Shown piece after piece: positions 1-11,400 of a stretch of 64,000 nucleotides of DNA. Within the stretch, counting starts at the first letter, position 1. Every line of letters begins with the position of its first letter. Where the stretch lies: assembly GCA_002633025.1 (NCBI GenBank), contig NMRB01000024.1, forward strand, positions 713,437-777,436, read 5' to 3'. A model generated the notes under the pieces. The model was not told the origin of the DNA. It ran no database searches and worked only from the letters and a program-made list of their open reading frames with translations. This DNA comes from Notospermus geniculatus (Eukaryota > Nemertea > Pilidiophora > Heteronemertea > Lineidae). Position numbers and translations under genes: made by a program.

Positions 1-1127
1 GTGAAAATGGACACGCCATTATTCGCACTACTGGCAATCTATGAAGACCTCTTGTAAGCCATGGGAGTCAAAGTTCAGACAACCATGATTCAGAGCTTGA
101 GAGAGGCAGGCCAACAAAAAGCTATCAAGACTAAGCACATTCAGTTCTGGCCGACTGTGTCTGTGCACGAGTTGGCCTAAAAAAACCCCACCAACAACAG
201 GCCAACATAGTTGTAGGCCTTTTGAATGGCCACTACATGTATGGTGGACCACAAAGTCTCGGACAGAATATACGTGTACAACACTACATGCATTGACAAG
301 ACAAGGGGGAATAAAACCTGTTGGGCGAAAAAGTTGATTGCGGATCACAAGATACATACATGTATGAGATTGAAACAACAAAGAACATGTTCAAGATGAA
401 AATATGACATGAATGAAAGACAACAGCAATGAAGTATGGAAAGACAAAGAATTGAGAACTTGAAGACAAATTTATAGATATATATATGAACTATGTATTT
501 TCATCTCCATGATAAAACTGGTGCCATTTTTAGCCGCAAAGTTACGAATTTTTTTCAAATGATGATATAATAATGCTATTTACAAAACACAGAAATCACA
601 TGAAATGGACATATTTCCCGTAGGAATCACAGTACAGTGCTGTATGACCTCCAGTATTTTTGTTTTTACATTATTACTAATAAATGCACTATCTACATTT
701 TTTGGCCCTTGTAAGATGACCAACAAACCAGACTTTGGCATGACTGATTACACCACTAATAGTTAAATAAATTATGCTCCTCCAGCAACATGGCTTTCTC
801 TTTATGAAAGAGTTGCTCCAAGACTGGAGATTTCCACACGACTTTTCCCACTTGGGCAACATTTTTAAGGGTTTTTCTCTGTTTTTTTCTGTTCTGTTCA
901 TTATCCATCCTTCTTGGAAAGTTGGGAAACATTTGAGTAGGAACCCACTTGGAGTTCACATCTCGTCACATGGCTGATATCAATACCATGTTTACATACA
1001 CAACATCTAGCACACCAAGAAGTGAACCAGGTTGCTTTCAAGTATAATGAGCAACCAGTATGTTTGTTATTTCATAGGTTATACCTGTCTATCCTATTTC
1101 TAAGTGGTTCAATATTTCTGATTTCAG

Positions 1128-1270
1128 AAGAAGAATTCCGACCACCTGTTCAAGTCGGACGACGGCAGGCAGTCATCAACCACTTGTACATCCCTAATCA
1201 GTTTGATATGAAGTACCGCAGCGACACGTCTGATACATCCAGTAATAACCCCGCATCTGATGAGGACTAA
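1128..1270 (+). CDS. Terminal coding exon of an unrecognised + strand gene
   Basis: A pyrimidine-rich tract ending in TTTCAG at 1121-1127 is a good splice acceptor. It is followed by an open frame, entered in phase 1, of about 47 codons ending at TAA (1268-1270). The peptide begins EEFRPPVQVGRRQ and ends in a Ser/Thr/Asn-rich acidic tail (NNPASDED). An AATAAA lies 144 bp after the stop. The rest of the gene would be upstream of the window. It is arranged tail to tail with the cyclin L gene. I do not recognise the protein family, and an ATG at 1022 that keeps the frame open across the acceptor is probably fortuitous. Confidence 0.55.
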
Positions 1271-1413
1271 ACACAACACCTCCAACAGACTCGAAGAGGA
1301 ACTTGATTTTTCAAAGTTAACTAAATCAAAAGAACTCAATGGATAACAGAAGCGGAGAATTTTGTGCATTTTTCAGGCTTTTTACAGAAAAATGTAAAAA
1401 TATAAAGTTGTTA

Positions 1414-1419
1414 AATAAA
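1414..1419 (+). promoter_or_regulatory. Poly(A) signal of the 1.1 kb terminal exon
   Basis: A canonical AATAAA lies 144 bp downstream of the TAA stop at 1268-1270, in an AT-rich tract. It supports reading 1128-1270 as a true last exon. Confidence 0.5.
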
Positions 1420-1725
1420 GCTGCAAGAAAACACGTAGAATTGCTCAGATTTTCTGAATTCCAGTTTACGTATGTATACAAAACATAACCCAGTAATGTA
1501 TGAAAGAAAGGCACCAAACTTATCAGCATGGGCAGTCCCAACATAACTGTAATTTGATCTACTGCGTGGAGGGAATGCCAAATCAAACCAAGATAAATCA
1601 CAAGAGCAAATCCCTCCAAAGCATTTCTCAAACGAAGCGATGGTAAGAACTTGTTTCTATTTGTGTTTTTTAGTTTATAATGCCCAGATTCAACAAACAT
1701 CATGCCAAGATCAAAAGTAAACTGC

Positions 1726-1731
1726 TTTAAT
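1726..1731 (-). promoter_or_regulatory. Possible poly(A) signal of cyclin L
   Basis: ATTAAA on the minus strand, about 325 bp beyond the cyclin L stop codon. I saw no canonical AATAAA nearer on that strand. It is a candidate only. Confidence 0.25.
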
Positions 1732-2055
1732 TCATACTAATTGCACCCCTTCCGCGATCGAAGACCTGACAGGTGAGGTAGAGAATTCCAGAGACAACCA
1801 CTGGACGATTACTTCAGTACAAAGGGTCTAGTACATGCAGGACATTTTTCTGTCTACAAAAGAAAACCGCGATCATGACAATATGCCTCATCAATTTCGT
1901 CCTGAAACAGCTCACCCAGAAGCCAAAAGCAACTGTGGCGACAGAGTAAACCAAATGCTGCAAACATACTGCAACATGTGACCAATTAAGGAAATTTAAC
2001 ACAAGAAAGCTTGAGTTAAATGAACATTTCTATCTAAGCTACAAATATTTGTACA

Positions 2056-2437
2056 TTATCTACGATATCTTTCTCTTGATCGACTGCGATGATGACCATT
2101 TCGGCTATGTTTCTTCGATTTATGAACACGTTCCACCGACCGCGATCGTGACCGAGATCGGTACTTCGACGACTTTTCCTTGTAATACTTCTTGCGGCTT
2201 TTATGATCTGGTGACCTTGAGTACGATCTTGAGCGGCTACGAGAATACGATCGACTCCTCCGACGCTTGTGTTTGTCTTTAGAATATCTATCTCGGGAAT
2301 GGGAATCCTTTTTGTATTTTCCTGAATATTTCCGCCCTGGACTCCTATGTTTCCTTTTCGGCGTCGGACTTCGGCTTCCACTGTAGTGACGATCGTGCGG
2401 ACTGTCGCTGCGACTCCGACTTCTACTGGAGAAACTC
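2056..2437 (-). CDS. CCNL1: Cyclin L exon 8 (RS domain and stop)
   Basis: 382 bp from acceptor GATTTTGCAG to TAA. In the spliced frame it reads [20 protein letters not shown] and later [15 protein letters not shown] and RSRSRSRS, ending SRSRERYRR. This RS tail targets cyclin L to splicing speckles. Another frame of the same strand is also open for 140 codons but lacks RS character. Confidence 0.93.
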
Positions 2438-5400
2438 CTGCAAAATCGAAGAGCACCGTATGAACAGGTATTTCTTACAATTCACAAGATTTTGTAGACA
2501 CAACTTTTAGAAACTTTCAATCTCTCATCAAAGCCAACAATTTACAAGGACCTCCAGAAATGACACCTGGATACAGAAAAGCACAAAATTGACACACAAA
2601 ATGATAATAAGCAAGAAGTCAATCTCCAGAATTCACGAATTTTCGACCCCAACCGGGGTCTTTTTCAAGTGGAACTTTACAATCTGAAACTCTAGAAAGG
2701 ACTGGTCCTTTCTAGAGTTTCAGATTGTAAAGTTCCACTTGAAAAAGGACTGGTCCTTTCTAGAGTTTCAGATTGTAAAGTTCCACTTGAAAAAGACCCC
2801 GGTTGGGGTCGAAAATTCGTGAATTCTGGAGATTGACTTCTTGCTTATTATCAGAAATGACACCTGAGCGACAAATACTCGTAACAGAACAACAACCTCT
2901 GCATACACACAATTAGGACAGATTTAGGATGGGCCACCTGGACTTGAAGGCTGTGATTACACAACAAGGACACTTGCCTTTGATTCTCATCTTCCAGTTT
3001 AATTTTCTTCAGCGCCTGATTCACCATCGGTGACGACGGCTTCGGTGTGACTGGTCGTGATCCTGAGTTTGGTGTACCTTGCTCCGAAGATAGACCCTTT
3101 GCCTTCATCTTGGCTTCTATTTGGACTTTGCGGGCCTCGTTGACAATTATTTCCAGCTTGTCAAAATTGGCCTGAAAAAGAAATAAGGATAGGTTTGGAC
3201 TGGTGTAACCAATAGTAATTTTTTTAACTTGGTCAGAGGAAAGATGAGCAAGGTCCAGAAAACATACCTTTGGCCTGGCATAAATTTTCAGAATGGATAG
3301 ACATATTTCAGTGATTTCGTCATCATCAACTCTGAAGATAGAATACCATGCAGGATTGTTTGGGAGAGGAATCTGCAGCTTCCGAGCAGCTAGGTAGATA
3401 CACGCACAGGCGATTGTCTCTGGTTGATACCTCACAAATGCATCTGTACGGAAACTATCATTCATGTAGTTCCTGAAAGACAAGAACAAGAACTTGTTAA
3501 ATAAAACCTGATGGGTTAACGGCTGAATTTATTCCCTACAAGACCACGAGCCGTAGGTTGACATTCCCAATCACAGTGTCCCCTCCGACACAAGAAAATT
3601 TTCCGAAAAAGGACATTTTCAGTCAGACCTACATCGACTCCTGACTATAGCCAACAAGGTAGGCCTATTTGTTCCTCCATGCTCTTGGAACGAACTTATA
3701 TTGTCAAAATTGACTTTACACCAACTATCAGATAAGCTGAATAAGCTATTCTGTCACCGAAACCTAGTAGCTAAGGAGTGATGCACACAACACTGTGAAG
3801 ACTACTTCCAATGCTTAGATTCATTGGGTCGTATTCATAAAGCGGTTCTATGGTCAGAACCGTCTTAGGCCGGTTCCAAGTACCGTGGTTGACGATACCT
3901 GGATCCGGCCTAAGACGGTTCTAAAGATAGAACCGCTTTATGAATTTGACCCATTGAAACTAATTACATTTCACAGAATTATCATTTACAGGCTGTCTAA
4001 CTGTAAATACATAACTACAAATGTATACATAACTTGAGTTATAAACTCGAGGTACGAAATACCAACGAAAGACGACTGACTACCAACAAAATTCGACCAA
4101 CACAAAAGGTGGCAGTAGGGTTGACACAAATCTTTCACTTACCAAAACCCAAAGGATGTAATGTACATGACAACTAGTGTCGATCATGTTTATATTTGAT
4201 GGTGTTCTCGTTCATATGAAAGCAACATGTGATATCACTGTCAGGCCTGCCACAAGTCACAAATGTGAGCCATATCTTCCTACTCTCCTAAATTCAAACA
4301 TTGTATGGCCAACAGTTCTACATAATACATGTAAATACCGTATACGCAAATATTTTCGCGAATAAAAATTACCGCGAAAATTGTGAATTGGTCAATACCC
4401 CCGCGAATTACATTACACGTGAACCATTTTCCAATCGCCAACGATCCCGTAATACACTGTGGTTTGCACTGAATTACACTGTGCACCATTGAAAATGCAC
4501 AGTTTTTGAAATCTTAACATTGGACCCCATTAACCACGAATATTTATCCACGCGAAAAGGTAATTTCGGACACTGACCGCTAAATATTTTAGCCGCGAAA
4601 ATATTTGCATATATGGCAATGAAATAAAACCATCTGGAACATAGGATTTTCTATGATAGATACTTAGATCGCTGCATTCCAGAAAAATTTCAGTTTTCAA
4701 CCCACTAACTGCAGAAATCTTCTCATGGCAAAAACATTCCTACAAGAAGTTAGGGGCAGAAAAAAAAGTGGGAGCAAAGTAGCACAATTTTACTCATTGA
4801 GCATGCATGTACGGGCCTTTTTCTGAAATCAAAATTTGGGTCATTTCCTACACAAAATGCATGCCTTTATAGCCCTGTACTACCAACCAAGTCATACACA
4901 GTAATGCATTCTAGTACATGATACACCAACAGGATTAAAGTTTAATCAACCTCAACCTCAACCTGTGTGCCCAGCAGGATGGCTGGTAGTTGTAGGCTGT
5001 AGGCCTAGTTCACCTCTTACTCTAGTGTGCTCGAAGACTTTGGGGGCAACATTGAATCAGTTACTACCTCAAAAGTAATGTACTATAAAGAAGATACTGG
5101 GCACTCAGCATGACCAGGCTAGAGAGTCACTAGCCTTCAGCCGTGGAGGCTGATCATTTGTGGATGAGCATTGGTGGTATAATCATCGCTGGTTATTGAA
5201 GCAGCAGAGTATTATAGATCATGATTACACAACAACAAAATACCATACAACCCGTTTGTCACAGACTGCTCTCTGTGTCTTACCAGTGTCTATACAACAA
5301 AACCTATGTGACCTTCCCTTCTCAATAGGAGCAGTCAACCGCGTGTACTGCCAAAAGATGGCAGCAAAGTTCTAGCGGACCAATACAAAGGAAACTCCAC

Positions 5401-8400
5401 GACTGGTGCTTAATCAAGAATGAATGGGTCCGCTATATGCGTTGAATTGGGCCGTAGTGACACCTATTGGTCAACTCACTGACAGCTCCTATTCTAGGCC
5501 CTGTGGTCGAGGTGTCTTAGAGAACAAAATGTCCGCAGAGTAACCAATTGTAGTTGGATGAAGTTTAAGAGGCCAGAGCTGTATCTGCCAATGAGACTAC
5601 TTACCTGTTTCGTGCATTCAATAACCAGTGATGAGAACGCCACCAACCTCACCTACAAAATTCAATGGATGTCAAGAACAAAGCACGGGCCACCTTTGGG
5701 ATGTAACCCATGTCATAAAGAATACTGAAGATGCAGAAAACTGCTCATCAGGTGCATCCAAAACAACTTAATGCATGAATTCTTGTAGAGAAACTCGACT
5801 GGTGAATTCCAATGAAATGCCTGATCAGAGAGTATTCTGAGTAGGACATTTCAGTTCCATTCACTAGTCTGCCAGTTTTACCAAGATGGATAGAACTACA
5901 CTACATGAATCACAAAGTCTTCCGCCATTTTGATGAAATTCTTTTTTAAACTGCTGCCGAGAATCTTGAATACAAATGCCATCCCAAGGCAGTCCAGTTT
6001 CAACCAGGCACAGTGGTGCCAACTGCCAGGTCACGTCAGATTTTAAGTTACTTACCTTTAATGGCATTCAATATAGTACGAGAACGAGCCAAAATCAGTG
6101 CAAAGACAATATCACAGTGGACCCAGTAGCCCACCATTCACATGACAAGTTCATCCATTGAAATCAGTCGGTCAAAATCCTTTGCCGAGTTGAACTTTCC
6201 ACTTATTCAGGCAGCGGCCTTGTTCATTTTGGCTCAGTGCATCCTGCAGGTCTCAAGTAATGCATGGTTTGGCTCGGGGTCTCCTCCATTCTGACGACAA
6301 TTCACGATGTTCCTTCAAATCAAGTGTCCAGCAACCTGTAATGGTCTTAACACAATCAGTTTTGATATCATGTGCCTAAAACATGAATCTTTTTAAACTC
6401 GAGTTGGATTTTTTTAGCTAGTACTCTGAGTAAGGGCCAGCACATCAGTAGTACACTCACTATCAGAATGACACTCGCATTGAGCTCAAGTTCTTTATGA
6501 AACCAATTCCTTGTGGATATATTCACGGTTCAAAACCGTCTTCCTTTTGCAAGAATTCAGACTGCATGCAGAACGGCATGGCGTGTTAATTACAGTGAAA
6601 ACAGCCTCAGTTCAACTGCCATCTGTTCTGGCACACAGACATGCCATATGGAGAAACCAGAAAATAATATATGGTAAACACGTAGCATCCATAGCGTAAC
6701 CATGGATACCACACTCCTCATTGGTCCCAATGAACTTGTGTCTTCACCACGTCGTCCAGTTCCTTGCCAAACGCTCCACAGACCACGGTCAGAGACCATC
6801 CATAGCCGTTCAGGCGCTCGAGTATGGGGTGATGCTTTTATGGGCCCAGGCTTTGTTTTGGTGTAGTTACGCTCAATCTACCCACCTAAACTGGGTAGCA
6901 AAAAAGATAAAATTGACAAGTTAATGTGGATTCTTCATTGCGTACAACATTCAACAGTGAATACAGGACTATAAAACCATCGACAGGAACACCTGAAAAT
7001 CTGGAATATCTCAACAGGGCAGTTTTTCCACCCAGTTTCCTTGCCAGAGACAAGTTGACACTGAACAAACATCGCATTTGCCCACACATGAACGAGAACG
7101 ACCGATCTCAGGGGTCACCATCAACCCTACTCACCACCTACACGGGATAAAATCCGCTAAAATTTTACTGCAACCAAATGGCCATTATTCATCAGCAGTT
7201 TATAGTTCACAACTAGTAATTCCCATGCATTATCTCATAATGCTGCTCGTGCCATGGAGAAGAAAATATAGGCCGATGATTCTTATTCACCTCACTTTTT
7301 TCACAGTTATCCAAAACAAGTACCCCCCCCCCAATTCTAAATACCGAACCGATTTGAAAGGTTTTCACGCCAATCACTAAAAGAGAAATGTTCTAAGGCT
7401 AAATCATAATATCCGAGATAATAAGTGAAACATAAACCTAGCTTTTCTTTTCCAAGTTAAAGGGTTCTTGTTACCAAGCACTCAATCAAGTTTGACCAAG
7501 TTGTCTAGAATTTACACATCAAGTTTCTCACAGGATTTTTGTCATTGTAAGTACTATGTATTTCTGCTTCTGATAAAGTTTTGACAGTCAAAATGCACTA
7601 TGTATTGAATTAAAATGCCCAATATTTTCGTCTTTCACAAACAACTACCTGTCCAACACTTGGCAAAGATGTAAAATGACGATGGTCAGTCCATAGGCTA
7701 TGAACAAGAACCCTTGCAACAAAGGACTTCACTTAACTGTAAGTGGTAACTGGTGGAAGTGGCACTAATGCTAAGCCATGGTAATTAGTACAAAATCTCC
7801 ACAGACACTATGGCCCATATTTTAGAATGCTCTTCAACGTAAAGGAGTTCCTCAAGACTATTGTTCTCCTGATTGAGAACAATAGCCATGATAACTCCTT
7901 TGCGTCGAGGAGCATTCTAAAATGCGGGCCAATGTTCAACACCGAGAGGCACAAGCACAGCTCTTCATACACAGCATTGATACTGATATCATTCCACACG
8001 ATTGCTCACTGCAACAGCATGAGCAGAATGGAAACTAGGAGACTTGTGACTCAGCACCAGCCACCTTAACGGCAGCAATTTTCTCCACAACATCTACATG
8101 TACATGTACTGCTTCACTCGAAAGGAACCCCCTTCAAACATCAGAACTCTTACACTTCCAAGCCTTTGGGGAACCTCAAGTTTCTTGAAGCAGTCAGGGG
8201 ACTGATTTACTTGGAGGACCTCAAAATGACATTCTCTTCCCAGAAAAAGCCACCAGCCCCAAAGAGTTCGAAAACATACCGAAAATTTTGTTAAGCAAGT
8301 TATGAAGGGGGATCCTCTGTGAAGCGAGCCCAAGATTTGATCCCATGGCCTGACACAATTCACCACATCCTGCAGTTGCCATTACACTTAAGTAAAGATC

Positions 8401-11400
8401 CTTGAGGCAGCATTATGAGGATAGAGGCAACAAGGACTCGGGAGCCGAGATACTCACCATGCGGTCTGGACAAGTCGTTCATTCTGCTCCCTCTCCAACA
8501 CTTGGAGATACATCACAATGATCTGGGAAGAAAGGAAACAAAGTTATCATGGATTCAAAAGACATAAACGCAAGGGTCAGACTGCTAGTTTGTTCCACAC
8601 CCAGAGAAAATGTTTCAATTTCAATGAACCAACCCACACCATCCATAAATTCATACCGTATATACTCGTGTATAGGTCGAGTTTTTGGTACCAATTTTTG
8701 GTCCTTGAAGTTAGGGGGTCGACCTATACACAGATAATGTTTTCGGGACCAGAAATTTTTCAAGGTTCCCGTCGGCAAAACAGTTCTCCAGCCCTCCGCA
8801 TGCCGCCGAGTGGCGCTAGATTTATTCAGAAGTTGTATTCAAGGCAGACATGNCGATTTATTGGCAAGTACTAGCATTATGCAAATTGTGTCTTATTTTT
8901 GCGGTCGTGCCGACAATGTTGAATGGAAAAAATTTTTACGCGTATTAAATTTGCGGATGTGATAGGACCGCAAAGACCGCAAAATTAAAACGTCCGCGAA
9001 AATTTCCCGTTTTACAGTACCGAACCGATTTGAAAGGTTTTCGCGCCAATCACTAAAAGAGGAAATGTTCTAAGGCTAAATCATAATATCCGAGATAATA
9101 AGTTTAACATAAACCTAGCTTTTCTTTTCCAAGTTAAAGGGTTCTTGTCACTAAGCACTCAATATATAGCAAGTTCAACCAAGTTGTCCAGAATTTACAC
9201 AAAGTTCCTCACAGGATTTTTTGTCATTTTAAATACATGTATTTCTGCTTCTGATAGGAGTTCGACAGTCAAAATGCACTATGTATTGAATTAAAATGCC
9301 CAATATTTTCGTCTTTCTCAAATAACTACCTGTTTCCAACACTTGGCAAAGATGTAAAATGACGATGGTCAGTCCATAGGCTATGAACAAGAACCCTTGC
9401 AACAAAGCACTTCACTTAACTGTAAGTGGTAACTGGTGGAAGTGGCACTAATGCTAAGCCATGATAATTAGTACAAAATCTCCACAGACACTATGGCCCA
9501 TATTTTAGAATGCTCTTCAACGTAAAGGAGTTCCTCAAGACTATTGTTCTCCTGATTGAGAACAATAGCCATGATAACTCCTTTGCGCCGAAGAGCATTC
9601 TAAAATGCGGGCCAATGTTCAACACCGAGAGGCACAAGCACAGCTCTTCATACACAGCATTGATACTGACATCATTCCACACGATTGCTCGCTGCAACAG
9701 CATGAGCAGAATGGAAACTAGGAGACTTGTGACTGAGCACCAGCCACCTTAACGGCAGCAATTTTCTCCACATCTACTGCTTCACTCCAAAGGAACCCCC
9801 TTCAAACATCAGTGAACTCTTACACTTCCAAGCCTTTGGGGAACCTCAAGTTTCTTGAAGCAGTCAGGGGACTGATTTACTTGGAGGACCTCAAAATGAG
9901 ATTCTCTTCCCAGAAAAAGCCACCAGCCCCAAGAGTTCGAAAACATACCGAAAATTTGGAAATTTTGTTAAGCAAGTTATGAAGGGGGATCCTCTGTGAA
10001 GGGAGCCCAAGATTTGATCCCATGGCCTAACACAATTCACCACATCCTGCAGTTGCCATTACACTTAAGTAAAGATCCTTGAGGCAGCATTATGAGGAGA
10101 GGCAACAAGACTCGGGAGCCGAGATACTCACCATGCGGTCTGGACAAGTCGTTCATTCTGCTCCCTCTCCAACACTTGGAGATACATCACAATGATCTGG
10201 GAAGAAAGGAAACAAAGTTATCATGGATTCAAAAGACATAAACGCAAGGGTTAGACTGCTAGTTTGTTCCACACCCAGAGAAAATGTTTCAATTTCAATG
10301 AACCAACCCACAACATCCATAAATTCATATGCTCAACCAGTGGACTTCATGAGTTAAAGCAGTTGAATGTAGGGACACCAAAACAAACTGGGTGAGGGTG
10401 AGGAGCATTCCACAGTTTTGATATTTCAACTGCTAAGAGGGCTTCTTACAAAGAAGTAACTAGGCCTACACTTTTATGTCTAGGCTATGATTGTAGATTA
10501 TAATTCAGAGTGTCTGCTAGGATTCCTTTGGAGATGAAGGATATCGTATGTGAAATATCCCCACTGGATTCTGCCCTTCATGGTGAAAATCACACCAGAA
10601 ACACCCAAGGAAGATAGTAATTCTAACAGGTAAGGGAGCTACGCAGTGGATGATAAGCCGTCAGCGACATGTATCAAGGCACCTTTATTTTCGCAAGAAA
10701 ACACACCAGTATTTGTCATTTTAATTTTACATGAACTTAACTAGCAGTCAAAGAGGGAGAAAACGGATGGAAAATTCAAAATGTCCCAATGTATGAGAAA
10801 TGAAATGATGAAATCTTGATGTATTGACCGGGTTTACATGTATGTACCAAAGGTGGGCTCGCAAATGGGAAAACGCCTCTCGCAATTAAAGCACTAGCTT
10901 AGCCACTTTTCTCAACTCCCATTGCTTAAACAGTCTCAAGTAAACTGGCCAGTTCTGGAACTTGTTTTGAGAGGTGAAAATATTTTTTATCTAGTTCTCC
11001 CATGCTATGGGAGTCAGTCGATCAGCTGAAATCAAAAGAGCATGAATGAAAGAAAGTCAATATACGAATACAGTATCAAAACAACAATGGCTGGGTCCAC
11101 ACCTGAAAGAAATGGACATATACCGACCTGAAACAGACGATTAGGAGAAAAATAAGGCATGCAAAATAACTGAACTAAAAAACCTGCAAAAAATCAGAAG
11201 AATAGTTAGTAAAGTCATTAACAGGGCCATTTGTTATCTACTACATCCAGACATTCGGCTGCAAATGATGAATATTTACAACACATCAAACACTGGAAAT
11301 TGGACCCCAATGCAAATTTTTCACCAAAACTACGCAACCCTCAGTCCCCCCTCCCCCCGATAGAAAATGCAATGCAAGTAAGATTTAATCCATGCAACTC

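Larger units (their letters stand above)
7342..8655. repeat. 1.3 kb duplicate containing cyclin L exon 5 (copy 1)
   Basis: Matches 9018-10330 almost base for base, with small indels. It contains a hairpin MITE (7812-7930) and exon 5 (8458-8522). The flanks differ at both ends, and a single N lies at 8853 between the copies. Confidence 0.9.
9018..10330. repeat. 1.3 kb duplicate containing cyclin L exon 5 (copy 2)
   Basis: Second copy of 7342-8655, with the hairpin MITE at 9495-9613 and exon 5 at 10132-10196. Beyond 10330 it runs on into unique intron, whereas copy 1 is interrupted there by other repeat sequence. Confidence 0.9.

Noticed and set aside
1326-1703. 125-codon hydrophobic minus-strand frame downstream of cyclin L
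   Set aside because: Lies in the AT-rich 3' region between converging genes. No family match and no splice context.
2034-2456. 140-codon minus-strand frame starting [10 protein letters not shown]
   Set aside because: Off-frame reading of cyclin L exon 8; the spliced frame gives the RS domain.
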